Source: Paenibacillus stellifer | Lineage (GTDB): Bacteria; Bacillota; Bacilli; Paenibacillales; Paenibacillaceae | NCBI RefSeq assembly: GCF_000758685.1 | Contig: NZ_CP009286.1 | Span: forward strand, 1,022,501-1,086,500 | Direction: 5' to 3' | DNA length: 64,000 bases | In this document: piece by piece, positions 49,037 to 57,642 of the stretch | Layout of the letters: each line of letters starts with the position of its first letter | How positions within the stretch are numbered: position 1 is the first letter of the stretch | Position numbers and translations under genes: made by a program | Notes under the pieces: generated by a model | What the model was told of the DNA's origin: nothing | The model's input: the letters and a program-made list of their open reading frames with translations, nothing else | Database searches by the model: none

Positions 49037-49972
49037 ATGATGGCAGAAAATATGAAGCGTGATTGGACCGCACTTGATATTCCCTCACAAAAAGGCGTCT
49101 CGGTTGTTATTACAGGAACTGGCGGAATTGGATATGAAACAGCATTGGAGATGACTCGCGCAGGAGCCGAGGTTATTATGGCTGGTCGAAACAAGGATAA
49201 GGGAGAAGAGGCTATAAAGAAGATCAACAAGCTAATTCCTGCTGGGAATATACGTTTTGAAAAACTTGACCTGGCGGATCTTGAATCGGTTACAGCATTT
49301 GGTGAACGGATGAGGGCGCAACGCAAAAGCTTGGATATCTTGATTAACAATGCCGCGATCATGAATCCGCCTCAACGCAGGGTTACAAAAGATGGATTTG
49401 AACTGCAGATGGGTACAAATTATCTTGGACATTTTGCATTAACAGGACAATTGCTCTCCCTTCTGCTAAAAGCAAACAAGCCTCGGGTAGTCACTTTGAG
49501 CAGTATAGCTCATCGTTCCGGAGTAATCCATTTCGATGATTTACAATCGGAGCACCAATACAAACCAATGGCTGCCTATGCCCAGTCAAAGCTCGCTTGT
49601 CTGATGTTCTCGCTTGAACTGCAACGGCGAAGTGATGCTGCAGGCTGGGGAATATGCAGTATGGCTGCACATCCGGGAATCTCAAGGACGGAATTAATCC
49701 CCAATGGATCGGGGAAAAACAGCCCGGCGGGTATCGTTCGGCGTGTGTTTGGACCGATTCTTTTCCAACCGGCAGCCCATGGAGCATGGCCGTCACTCTA
49801 TGCCGCGACAGCTAAAGAAGCAACAAAAGGCACCTATTACGGGCCTTCCAGAATGAATGAGATGAGAGGGTATCCAACGGTAGCTAAAATTGCGCCGCAG
49901 GCCACTGATGTTAAGGGTGCTTCTAAGCTTTGGGAAGAATCTGAAAGGTTGACTCAAGTGAAATTTGTCTAG
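49037..49972 (+). CDS. Short-chain dehydrogenase/reductase
   Basis: About 311 aa. NAD(P)-binding motif VVITGTGGIGYETALEMTRA, DLADLESVTAFGERM, NNAAIMN, Ser region VVTLSSIAHRSG and catalytic YAQSKLACLMFS; end KGTYYGPSRMNEMRGYPTV. Same subgroup as the SDR at 46543. AAGGAG suits ATG 49037 or ATG 49040 equally well. Divergent from its MerR regulator, with a MerR-type operator between them, so it is probably induced by the MerR ligand. Substrate unknown. Confidence 0.92.
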   Translation: MMAENMKRDWTALDIPSQKGVSVVITGTGGIGYETALEMTRAGAEVIMAGRNKDKGEEAIKKINKLIPAGNIRFEKLDLADLESVTAFGERMRAQRKSLDILINNAAIMNPPQRRVTKDGFELQMGTNYLGHFALTGQLLSLLLKANKPRVVTLSSIAHRSGVIHFDDLQSEHQYKPMAAYAQSKLACLMFSLELQRRSDAAGWGICSMAAHPGISRTELIPNGSGKNSPAGIVRRVFGPILFQPAAHGAWPSLYAATAKEATKGTYYGPSRMNEMRGYPTVAKIAPQATDVKGASKLWEESERLTQVKFV

Positions 49973-50089
49973 CGTGTTTTTTGTTTCAGCAGCCACATTT
50001 TCATTTATCTTGAAATGGTTTGCGGCATTTGCTACCGTTATGTTATGAAATACCCAATAACCCGAATGCTTCGGAAAGGGAGCGTATAG

Positions 50090-50902
50090 ATGTCTGCAAG
50101 ATTGTATGGAACCCCGCCGCACCAGGTCTTCCTTGTACATGGCGGTCCCGGCGCCCCGGGTGAAATGTCTCCCGTTGCCCGGCGGTTAGGCGACTCGATG
50201 GGAGTAGCCGAGCAGCTGCAAAGCAAGCGCAGCCTGTCTGGCCTGCTGGAGGAGCTAAAGGGAGACATAGAGGATCATAGTACCGTGGATCATGGAACCG
50301 TGGAACATAGCACCGGGCCGGTCGTGCTGGTCGGATACTCGTGGGGAGCGTGGTTAAGTTATATTTTTGCCGCTGAATATCCCCGTCTTGTCAGAAAAAT
50401 CATCCTCGTTAGCAGCGGTCCATTTGAAGCCTCCTATGCTGCCGAAATAATGAAGACCCGGCTATCCCGATTAAACGATCATGAGAAAAAGCAGGTTGAG
50501 GCGCTTGAGCAGCAATTGGCCGAAGAAGGCCCAGCCCGAAATGACGTTCTGATGCAGTATGGCAAGCTGATGTCGCAGGCAGACTCATATGCACCTATTT
50601 TGCCGGATGCCAATGAGGATGTTCAGGTCGATGTTGCGGCCTTTCAGAGTGTATGGAGCGAAGCCGCCCTATTAAGAAGCAGTGGTGAATTATTGAAGTT
50701 TGGACCGCGGATTTCATGTCCAGTAACCGTGATCCACGGTGATTATGATCCGCATCCGGCTGAAGGGGTTATAGAGCCGCTCCGTTCGGTCATCGGGAAC
50801 CTGAAATATATGAAATTGCAGAACTGCGGGCACACCCCTTGGAAAGAACAAATGGCTAAGGACATATTCTATGAAATCTTGCAGCAGGAATTGCAGGAAT
50901 AG
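50090..50902 (+). CDS. Alpha/beta hydrolase
   Basis: 270 aa. Oxyanion-hole motif LVHGGPGAPGE, nucleophile elbow VGYSWGAW (Ser), acid in VIHGDYDPHPAEG (Asp) and catalytic His in NCGHTPWKEQ, so the triad is complete. The cap region (about 125-190) is acidic and helical. HGGPG recalls proline iminopeptidases, but the match is not enough to name a substrate. GGAAAGGGAG precedes ATG 50090. Confidence 0.88.
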   Translation: MSARLYGTPPHQVFLVHGGPGAPGEMSPVARRLGDSMGVAEQLQSKRSLSGLLEELKGDIEDHSTVDHGTVEHSTGPVVLVGYSWGAWLSYIFAAEYPRLVRKIILVSSGPFEASYAAEIMKTRLSRLNDHEKKQVEALEQQLAEEGPARNDVLMQYGKLMSQADSYAPILPDANEDVQVDVAAFQSVWSEAALLRSSGELLKFGPRISCPVTVIHGDYDPHPAEGVIEPLRSVIGNLKYMKLQNCGHTPWKEQMAKDIFYEILQQELQE

Positions 50903-50998
50903 CATTATAGGGTATAGGATATTATTCTATTATTTTGCGGCCATCACCGAGGCAGGGTCACGTAACTGAAATAAAAACAAGCATCCGAGGTGAGCCTA

Positions 50999-51457
50999 AT
51001 GTTCTACATCATTGTGATATTCGTCGTCCTGCTTGATCAGGCCGCCAAGCTGTGGGTTCGATTCCATATGGAAGTAGGACAATCCATTCCGATGTGGGAA
51101 GGGTTTCAGCTGACGTATTTCCGCAACTCAGGCGCAATGGGAAGCAGCTTTGAAGGGTACGGAAGACTCTTCATTATCCCGGCCATTCTGGTCGTCATCT
51201 GGGCCATTTACTATCTGCATAAAGGCATGCTGAACGGTATAATGCTGAAGGGCGGTGTGGCGTTGTTTGTCGGCGGCGCTATCGGCAATGCGATCGATCG
51301 CAGCTTTTTCGGCTGGGTAACGGATTTCCTGGATTTCGGCAGAGGCATTTCCAATTTGGCGGATCATGCGATTACTTTGGGCGTGCTGTTCATCTTTATT
51401 CATCATTTGATTATATGCCCGCTGAAGCGGAAAAAAGCGAGGAGCTGCACTTCCTGA
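50999..51457 (+). CDS. lspA: Signal peptidase II (lipoprotein signal peptidase)
   Basis: 152 aa, four membrane helices. Family signatures: IFVVLLDQAAKLWVRFHM, YFRNSGAMGSSFEG (usually NxGAAFG), GGAIGNAIDR with the first catalytic Asp, and NLADHAITLGV with the second Asp. It removes signal peptides of prolipoproteins after lipid attachment. ATG 50999 is used because GAGGTG is eight bases upstream. Likely a second, non-housekeeping copy, since it is monocistronic and not next to ileS or rluD; this is inference. Confidence 0.92.
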   Translation: MFYIIVIFVVLLDQAAKLWVRFHMEVGQSIPMWEGFQLTYFRNSGAMGSSFEGYGRLFIIPAILVVIWAIYYLHKGMLNGIMLKGGVALFVGGAIGNAIDRSFFGWVTDFLDFGRGISNLADHAITLGVLFIFIHHLIICPLKRKKARSCTS

Positions 51458-51539
51458 GCTTCTCTCTTTCTGTGCTTTTCTCTTCCTGAACTTGATTGCC
51501 GGTCAAGAAAGGTGTATGATTTCTATAAGTCATTGGTTT

Positions 51540-51555
51540 AAATGTTTAAACATTT
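51540..51555. promoter_or_regulatory. Perfect 16-bp palindrome, ArsR operator candidate
   Basis: AAATGTTTAAACATTT, self-complementary, 33 bases before the arsR start. ArsR-family repressors bind AT-rich dyads in this position. Confidence 0.7.
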
Positions 51556-51588
51556 GATCACACAAGAGAAGAGAAGGTGATTGCCCAC

Positions 51589-51891
51589 ATGGGGAAGCAG
51601 GCACTGGAGATTTTTCGTGAAAGCCTTCCGGTTCTTCAAGTATTAAGCGATCCGAATCGTCAGGATATTCTGCTGCTGCTCTCCGAGAACGGCAAGATGA
51701 CGGTGAATGAAATAACGGAACAACTGCCACTGTCGCGGCCTGCGGTTTCTCATCATTTGAAGCTGCTTAAGAATGCGGGAGTCGTGGGTGTCGAACAACT
51801 GGGCACGCTGCGCTATTATTTTTTGTCGATGCAGGACTCGGTTGACTTGTTAAGGAGACTGTTAGCCGCGCTGGAGCGGGATTGTCTATAG
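51589..51891 (+). CDS. ArsR-family regulator
   Basis: 100 aa winged-helix repressor: LQVLSDPNRQDILLLLSENG, KMTVNEITEQLPLSRPAVSH, HLKLLKNAGVVGVEQLGTLR, YYFLS. The usual metal-binding Cys pair (CVC in ArsR) is absent; a single Cys is at the C terminus, so a non-metal signal is likely. ATG 51589 with AAGGTGA is used rather than the upstream GTG. It ends 23 bases before an aldehyde dehydrogenase gene that it probably controls. Confidence 0.9.
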   Translation: MGKQALEIFRESLPVLQVLSDPNRQDILLLLSENGKMTVNEITEQLPLSRPAVSHHLKLLKNAGVVGVEQLGTLRYYFLSMQDSVDLLRRLLAALERDCL

Positions 51892-51914
51892 AAATACGGG
51901 AAGGAGAATGATGA

Positions 51915-53291
51915 ATGGAGCAGTGGACATCTGAACAGGTTGATCAAATTCTGCAAGAGCATCGCAAGAAATTCAACACTGGCTATACACGGGATGTAAA
52001 CTTCCGGCTGGAGCAGCTTGGGAAGCTGGCGGATGCGATCAGAAGGAATGAGCAGCAATTGCTGTCGGCTTTATATGAGGATCTGCACAAAAATGAATTC
52101 GAAGCCTACTCGACGGAGATCGGCTATACGCTGGACAGCATAAGGTACATGAGAAGTAACTTGAAGCGATGGGTGAAACCGCAAAAGGTAAAAACCCCGT
52201 TCTATCATGTGCCCTCGACAAGCCGCATGTATAAAGAGCCTTATGGAACTGTCCTCATTATCGGACCGTTTAATTATCCGTTCCAATTGCTGATTGAGCC
52301 TCTGATCGGCGCCATTGCGGCAGGGAACAGCGTGATCCTGAAGCCTTCCGAGAATACGCCCACGGTTGCCGCCGCCGTCAGGAAGCTGATCCGGGACACC
52401 TTTGATGAGACTTACATTCGGGTGATCGAAGGAGAGAAGGAGACAACCTCGGCGCTGATTAACGCCCCGTTCGATTACATCTTTTTCACAGGAAGCGTGC
52501 CTGTCGGCAAAATCGTCATGGAAGCCGCGGCGCGGAACCTCGTTCCCGTCACCCTTGAGCTTGGAGGGAAGAGTCCTGCCATTGTGGACAAGACTGCGAA
52601 TATCGGGGTTGCAGCCAAGAGGATTATTTGGGGAAAGATGATGAACGCTGGCCAGACATGCATAGCCCCGGATTATGTACTGGCGCATGAGGATATCCGA
52701 GCGGAGCTAATCGAGAAGATGAAGACGGCTCTTACAAGCTTCTACGGACCGGATGCGCGGCAGAGCGGGGATTTTGGCCGGATCGTCAATGAACGCCAGT
52801 TCGACCGGCTCGCCTCCATTTTGGAAAGTGACCAGGAGCATGTGCTGTTCGGCGGCAAGAAGATCAGAGAGGAGCTGTACATCGAGCCGACGCTGCTTGA
52901 CACGGTTTCCTGGAGTGACGCTGCCATGCAGGACGAAATTTTCGGACCGATTTTGCCGATCATGGGCTACAGCCAACTGGAGGAAGTTATTGAGACGGTG
53001 AACAGCCGCCCGAAGCCGCTTGCGTTATACCTGTTCAGCGAACAGCGCCATGTCCAAGAGGAAGTGCTTGCCCGCGTACCGTTCGGCGGAGGCTGTGTGA
53101 ACGATACGATCAGCCATGTTGCCAATCACCATCTGCCCTTCGGGGGAGTCGGCCACGCCGGGATCGGCGCCTACCATGGGAAATTCAGCTTCGACCAGTT
53201 CTCCCATACGAAGAGTGTGATGACCAAGAGCACCAGAATGGACATTTCTTTCTTATTTCCGCCCTATCGGGACAAGGTGAAGTGCTGTTAG
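51915..53291 (+). CDS. Aldehyde dehydrogenase (YwdH-like), last codons supplied by an IS
   Basis: 458 aa, class 3-type ALDH without N-terminal extension. Cofactor motif IIGPFNYPFQLLIEP, FFTGSVPVGK, catalytic Glu in LELGGKSP, catalytic Cys in NAGQTCIAPDY and the ending PFGGVGHAGIGAYHGKFSFD are all present. Oxidises fatty or aromatic aldehydes with NAD(P). GGAGAATG precedes ATG 51915. The last two codons and the stop (TGC TGT TAG) are the left end of IS copy 1, so the native C-terminal residues are lost; all catalytic parts remain. Confidence 0.93.
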   Translation: MEQWTSEQVDQILQEHRKKFNTGYTRDVNFRLEQLGKLADAIRRNEQQLLSALYEDLHKNEFEAYSTEIGYTLDSIRYMRSNLKRWVKPQKVKTPFYHVPSTSRMYKEPYGTVLIIGPFNYPFQLLIEPLIGAIAAGNSVILKPSENTPTVAAAVRKLIRDTFDETYIRVIEGEKETTSALINAPFDYIFFTGSVPVGKIVMEAAARNLVPVTLELGGKSPAIVDKTANIGVAAKRIIWGKMMNAGQTCIAPDYVLAHEDIRAELIEKMKTALTSFYGPDARQSGDFGRIVNERQFDRLASILESDQEHVLFGGKKIREELYIEPTLLDTVSWSDAAMQDEIFGPILPIMGYSQLEEVIETVNSRPKPLALYLFSEQRHVQEEVLARVPFGGGCVNDTISHVANHHLPFGGVGHAGIGAYHGKFSFDQFSHTKSVMTKSTRMDISFLFPPYRDKVKCC

Positions 53292-53358
53292 GCTAAAAAG
53301 TAGACATGGAGAACCGAGAATCGGGTAGAATGAACATAACCAAATTCGAGGTGCTAAC

Positions 53359-53646
53359 ATGACGAAAAAATACGATAAAGAATTTAAACTGCAAACGATT
53401 CAGATGATCCAAGAAGAGGGTAAGCCGGTGGCACAGGTCGCTCGCGAGTTGGGGATCAGCGACAACACCTTGTACCGCTGGATGGCGGAATACAAACAAG
53501 ACGGTGCACAGGCTTTTCCAGGCAGTGGGCAACTGAAAGCTGACGACAAGGCAATGAGAGACCTCCAAAAGCGTATCCGTGATCTGGAGGAGGAGAACGA
53601 CATCTTAAAAAAGGCGATGCACTACTTCGCCAAAGACCGGCGCTGA
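53359..53646 (+). CDS. IS3-family OrfA (HTH protein), copy 1
   Basis: 95 aa. HTH_Tnp_1 domain: YDKEFKLQTIQMIQEEGKPV, AQVARELGISDNTLYRWMAE, and a leucine-zipper-like end (MRDLQKRIRDLEEENDILKK). At 53607-53613 the heptamer A AAA AAG sits in frame; a -1 slip there leads into orfB and makes the OrfAB transposase. ATG 53359 follows GAGGTGC. Confidence 0.92.
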   Translation: MTKKYDKEFKLQTIQMIQEEGKPVAQVARELGISDNTLYRWMAEYKQDGAQAFPGSGQLKADDKAMRDLQKRIRDLEEENDILKKAMHYFAKDRR

Positions 53647-53693
53647 TCTATGCCTTCATCCACGATCATCGCTTCAAGTGCCGAGTCTCGAAG

Positions 53694-54509
53694 ATGTGCG
53701 AAGCCTTTGAAGTGTCCCGAAGCGGCTATTACAAATGGACGAAACGAAAAGTCAGCAAGCGTGAAAAACGACGGCGCAAGCTGGAGCGGCATATCCGCCG
53801 TATCTTTCTGGAATCCCGCCGGTTATATGGAAGTCCCAAAATCGCTAAAATGCTTCATAAGCAAGGCGTACCCGTGTCGGAGAAATTAGTCGCCCGAATC
53901 ATGAAGGAACTGGGATTGCGCTCCCGTACGGTGAAGAAATACAAGGCCACGACGAATTCGAAGCACAACTTGCCTGTTCATGAGAACGTGTTGAACCGTC
54001 AGTTTAGGCCGTCCGCTCCAAATGAGGCCTGGGTGGCTGACATTACGTACATTCCAACGAATGAAGGCTGGCTCTATCTGGCAAGTATAATGGATTTGTA
54101 CAGCCGTAAAATCATTGGGTTTCACATGGACGAGCGGATGACCAAAGAACTGGTGTTAACGGCACTGGATCGAGCCTACAGCCAGCAACAACCATGCGGA
54201 GAGGTCCTGCATCACTCCGACCGTGGCAGCCAGTATGCTTCCCACGACTACCAGGAACGACTGCGCACCTACAAGATGAACGGCAGTATGAGCCGAAAAG
54301 GGAACTGCTACGATAATGCTTGTATCGAATCGTTCCACAGTGTGCTGAAGAAAGAACTCGTGTACTTGGAAAAATTCACAACACGCAAGCAAGCCAAGAA
54401 ACGCATTTTTGAATACATTACCTGCTTCTACAATGGAAAACGAATCCATTCAGCGATTGGGTATTTTACACCCAATGAATACGAACGTATGTACCGAAAT
54501 GCTGTGTGA
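53694..54509 (+). CDS. IS3-family OrfB (DDE integrase domain), copy 1
   Basis: 271 aa from ATG 53694; the frame is open upstream to the slippery site, so the functional product is the OrfAB fusion (about 383 aa). HTH_21 segment (SRRLYGSPKIAKMLHKQGVP), then the rve core with DDE residues: VADITYIPTNEGWLYLASIM (D), HHSDRGSQYASH (D) and NCYDNACIESFHSVLKKEL (E). Intact. Confidence 0.93.
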   Translation: MCEAFEVSRSGYYKWTKRKVSKREKRRRKLERHIRRIFLESRRLYGSPKIAKMLHKQGVPVSEKLVARIMKELGLRSRTVKKYKATTNSKHNLPVHENVLNRQFRPSAPNEAWVADITYIPTNEGWLYLASIMDLYSRKIIGFHMDERMTKELVLTALDRAYSQQQPCGEVLHHSDRGSQYASHDYQERLRTYKMNGSMSRKGNCYDNACIESFHSVLKKELVYLEKFTTRKQAKKRIFEYITCFYNGKRIHSAIGYFTPNEYERMYRNAV

Positions 54510-54559
54510 TTTTCTCGATTCTGCGTGTCTACTCTATTGACAGAGGTACACGAAGAGTA

Positions 54560-55075
54560 ATGCGACTTCACAGCAAAAAATTAAAAGAAGCGCAGTTCAG
54601 CGAAAAGCTCGGAGTCATCCGGGATAAGCTATATCGCCTCGCCTTCTGCTATGTGAAAAATGAGCAAGAAGCGCTAGACATCGTATCCGAAGCTACTTAC
54701 AAAGGTTACCTCGCTTATGGCAGGATGCAGTCCATGACCTATTTTGATACCTGGATGTCGCGTATTGTGATTAACACAGCTATCGATCATTTGCGCCGCA
54801 ACAAGCGGATGACCTATATCGAGGACCAGGGCAAAGAGCTTGCTGCTCCCGGGCAGGGAGCAACCCTGGAAGAAAAAATGGATTTGTATGATGCGCTGGA
54901 CCGACTCGCGCCGGAAGAGAGAACCTATATTATTTTGAAATTCTTTGTGAGTCTTTCCTTTAAGGAAATGGCACAGGTTCTCTCTCTGTCGGAAAATACG
55001 GTCAAGACCAGACTTTATCGGATTGTTAAAAAACTTAAAAATGATTTGCTTGAGGGAGAGGTTGAACACGTATGA
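54560..55075 (+). CDS. ECF-type sigma-70 factor
   Basis: 171 aa. Region 2 (DKLYRLAFCYVKNEQEALDI, VSEATYKGYLAYGRM, FDTWMSRIVINTAIDHLRRN) and region 4 (LDRLAPEERTYIILKFFVSL, SFKEMAQVLSLSENTVKTRL). Directs RNA polymerase to a stress or envelope regulon. IS copy 1 ends nine bases before ATG 54560, so the native promoter and ribosome site are gone; an in-frame GTG (54506) inside the IS could extend it by 18 residues. Overlaps the anti-sigma gene by 4 bp. Confidence 0.88.
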   Translation: MRLHSKKLKEAQFSEKLGVIRDKLYRLAFCYVKNEQEALDIVSEATYKGYLAYGRMQSMTYFDTWMSRIVINTAIDHLRRNKRMTYIEDQGKELAAPGQGATLEEKMDLYDALDRLAPEERTYIILKFFVSLSFKEMAQVLSLSENTVKTRLYRIVKKLKNDLLEGEVEHV

Positions 55076-55905
55076 TGGGAAAAGATCGTTACGATAAGAT
55101 AAAAGTTCCTGACGAGCTTGCCAGCGTCATTCATCATGCTCAGAAGAGAGCAACCGCTCGCAAGCACTCGCTTCGGGTAATGCGCTTCGCATCTGTTATT
55201 GCAGCATGTGTCGTGCTTCTCTTCGTCGTTAACATCCCGAGTGTAGCAAATGCCATGTCCAAAATACCTGTCTTCGGGAAGATTGTTCAGGTCCTGCAAT
55301 TTGGCGAAGGGGGCGAGATAACAGACGGCGCGAGTGTTGGTACGGAAGCAGCGGAGAATACACTTAAAATTCATTTTAGTTCCGGGAATGAGCCCGCTGC
55401 CAATGTACCTTTCTATACAGTTGAGCAGAAAAGTGCACCTAACCGCCTAATCTTTACGTTCAATGGCACCCGCCAATTTGATTATGACACGATCGAAAAA
55501 GACCTGCTTACCCTTCCCATGGTGAAGGATGTTTATCGAAATATTATTTTGGATGACTCGGCCATGCGTTTCGTTGTTGAACTGAAAGATGGTGTAAAAC
55601 ATTCCATATCTGAATATAAAGATCCTGGATATCTTGAACTGAAGCTTACTCCAACCGACGAATCGGCGCCGCCTCATGAGGTATTTTCTATTCGGACGGG
55701 AGAAATGGTACCAGGAGAGGAAATGGGTATGCTCGAAGAGCAATATCCTGAAGAGGACATCTCATTTATAAAAACAGCCTCCGGTAAATTTATCGCAGTC
55801 ATTGGTGAATATGATACGGTTGACGAGGCCAAGAACAAGCTCAACGAGATTTCAAAACATGAGTCTTATAACGGCGAATTTTATGTAGTGTACCTCTGTC
55901 AATAG
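55072..55905 (+). CDS. DUF4179-type membrane anti-sigma factor, C terminus replaced by IS sequence
   Basis: 277 aa. Cytoplasmic N terminus (about 1-38; DELASVIHHAQKRATARK), one transmembrane helix (VMRFASVIAACVVLLFVVNI), PSVANAMSKIPVFGKIVQVL as in DUF4179 proteins, and an extracellular domain. Encoded directly after the ECF sigma with an ATGA overlap, the standard sigma/anti-sigma pair (RsiV/RsiW-like role). The last residues (YLCQ and stop) come from IS copy 2, so the native end is truncated; the sigma-binding part is intact. Confidence 0.85.
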   Translation: MMGKDRYDKIKVPDELASVIHHAQKRATARKHSLRVMRFASVIAACVVLLFVVNIPSVANAMSKIPVFGKIVQVLQFGEGGEITDGASVGTEAAENTLKIHFSSGNEPAANVPFYTVEQKSAPNRLIFTFNGTRQFDYDTIEKDLLTLPMVKDVYRNIILDDSAMRFVVELKDGVKHSISEYKDPGYLELKLTPTDESAPPHEVFSIRTGEMVPGEEMGMLEEQYPEEDISFIKTASGKFIAVIGEYDTVDEAKNKLNEISKHESYNGEFYVVYLCQ

Positions 55906-55929
55906 AGTAGACACGCAGAATCGAGAAAA

Positions 55930-56745
55930 TCACACAGCATTTCGGTACATACGTTCGTATTCATTGGGTGTAAAATACCCAATCGCTGAATGGATTCGTT
56001 TTCCATTGTAGAAGCAGGTAATGTATTCAAAAATGCGTTTCTTGGCTTGCTTGCGTGTTGTGAATTTTTCCAAGTACACGAGTTCTTTCTTCAGCACACT
56101 GTGGAACGATTCGATACAAGCATTATCGTAGCAGTTCCCTTTTCGGCTCATACTGCCGTTCATCTTGTAGGTGCGCAGTCGTTCCTGGTAGTCGTGGGAA
56201 GCATACTGGCTGCCACGGTCGGAGTGATGCAGGACCTCTCCGCATGGTTGTTGCTGGCTGTAGGCTCGATCCAGTGCCGTTAACACCAGTTCTTTGGTCA
56301 TCCGCTCGTCCATGTGAAACCCAATGATTTTACGGCTGTACAAATCCATTATACTTGCCAGATAGAGCCAGCCTTCATTCGTTGGAATGTACGTAATGTC
56401 AGCCACCCAGGCCTCATTTGGAGCGGACGGCCTAAACTGACGGTTCAACACGTTCTCATGAACAGGCAAGTTGTGCTTCGAATTCGTCGTGGCCTTGTAT
56501 TTCTTCACCGTACGGGAGCGCAATCCCAGTTCCTTCATGATTCGGGCGACTAATTTCTCCGACACGGGTACGCCTTGCTTATGAAGCATTTTAGCGATTT
56601 TGGGACTTCCATATAACCGGCGGGATTCCAGAAAGATACGGCGGATATGCCGCTCCAGCTTGCGCCGTCGTTTTTCACGCTTGCTGACTTTTCGTTTCGT
56701 CCATTTGTAATAGCCGCTTCGGGACACTTCAAAGGCTTCGCACAT
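55930..56745 (-). CDS. IS3-family OrfB, copy 2
   Basis: 271 aa, identical in sequence to OrfB of copy 1, with the same DDE motifs (VADITYIPTNEGW, HHSDRGSQYASH, ACIESFHSVLKKE). Made as part of OrfAB through the same A AAA AAG slip. Confidence 0.93.
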   Translation of the reverse strand: MCEAFEVSRSGYYKWTKRKVSKREKRRRKLERHIRRIFLESRRLYGSPKIAKMLHKQGVPVSEKLVARIMKELGLRSRTVKKYKATTNSKHNLPVHENVLNRQFRPSAPNEAWVADITYIPTNEGWLYLASIMDLYSRKIIGFHMDERMTKELVLTALDRAYSQQQPCGEVLHHSDRGSQYASHDYQERLRTYKMNGSMSRKGNCYDNACIESFHSVLKKELVYLEKFTTRKQAKKRIFEYITCFYNGKRIHSAIGYFTPNEYERMYRNAV

Positions 56746-56792
56746 CTTCGAGACTCGGCACTTGAAGCGATGATCGTGGATGAAGGCATAGA

Positions 56793-57080
56793 TCAGCGCC
56801 GGTCTTTGGCGAAGTAGTGCATCGCCTTTTTTAAGATGTCGTTCTCCTCCTCCAGATCACGGATACGCTTTTGGAGGTCTCTCATTGCCTTGTCGTCAGC
56901 TTTCAGTTGCCCACTGCCTGGAAAAGCCTGTGCACCGTCTTGTTTGTATTCCGCCATCCAGCGGTACAAGGTGTTGTCGCTGATCCCCAACTCGCGAGCG
57001 ACCTGTGCCACCGGCTTACCCTCTTCTTGGATCATCTGAATCGTTTGCAGTTTAAATTCTTTATCGTATTTTTTCGTCAT
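56793..57080 (-). CDS. IS3-family OrfA, copy 2
   Basis: 95 aa, identical to OrfA of copy 1 (HTH plus leucine-zipper-like end). Confidence 0.92.
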   Translation of the reverse strand: MTKKYDKEFKLQTIQMIQEEGKPVAQVARELGISDNTLYRWMAEYKQDGAQAFPGSGQLKADDKAMRDLQKRIRDLEEENDILKKAMHYFAKDRR

Positions 57081-57250
57081 GTTAGCACCTCGAATTTGGT
57101 TATGTTCATTCTACCCGATTCTCGGTTCTCCATGTCTACTTTTTAGCCTAACAGCATAGACAGCTGGCTGAGCAACGAAAGGAGCCCTAAAAGGGCGTTG
57201 AGTGATTCGCCAACCGCACTACTTTTTCGGCTACCCCTAAAGGGGTTCTT

Positions 57251-57544
57251 CTAGTTCTTCTTCTTTCGTCTATCTTTGGTTTCTTCTCCTGTAAACGGAT
57301 CGATGTATTCCTCCATCGTTATTTGTTCCGCGACGATATCTTCCTGCAATTGATTGCGGATATATTCTTCAATCACTTTCTTGTTTCTTCCTACCGTCTT
57401 TCTTTCGCATAATTGTCGCAATATTTTTCCGATATCTTGCTTCAACTTTCCATAAATCACCTGGCGTCTGTACTTTGGGGCAAACACGATGTGATACTTA
57501 CAATTCCATTTTGTATGTGCTAAACTGTTCACATCAGATGACAT
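57251..57544 (-). pseudogene. IS200/IS605 TnpA with internal deletion
   Basis: 97-codon frame. The N terminus (SLAHTKWNCKYHIVFAPKYR, RQVIYGKLKQDIGKILRQLC) and the C terminus (VGRNKKVIEEYIRNQLQEDI, VAEQITMEEYIDPFTG) match Y1 transposases, but about 60 residues between them are gone, including the HUH motif and the catalytic Tyr. The frame is preserved. Near the start, AAATTCGGTT-GGCG-AACCAAATTT-type subterminal hairpin (about 57570-57597) and GGGGTTCTTC/CCCCTAAAGGGG downstream are the expected end structures. It can only move if a full TnpA acts in trans. Confidence 0.8.
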
Positions 57545-57642
57545 CTGTATTCCTCCTATTGTGCGATAAATTCGGTTGGCGAACCAAATTTATTGTAACA
57601 CTGGGAGGAATTTTTTTGATACATCGCTGAAAGCTCTCCCGA

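Larger units (their letters stand above)
53283..54550 (+). mobile_element. IS3-family insertion sequence (IS150-like), copy 1
   Basis: 1,268 bp, same length as copy 2. Left end TGCTGTTAGGCTAAAAAGTA, right end (inverse) TGTACCTCTGTCAATAGAGT; both then run into TAGACA and GAGAA-like inner repeats. Carries orfA and orfB with a slippery A AAA AAG. The left end replaces the ALDH stop; the right end lies nine bases before the sigma gene start. A clear target duplication was not established. Confidence 0.9.
55889..57156 (-). mobile_element. IS3-family insertion sequence (IS150-like), copy 2, inverted
   Basis: 1,268 bp, same ends and encoded proteins as copy 1 but in opposite orientation, so the pair encloses the sigma/anti-sigma genes in a composite-transposon layout. 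Its right-hand transposase end covers the stop of the anti-sigma gene. Confidence 0.9.
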
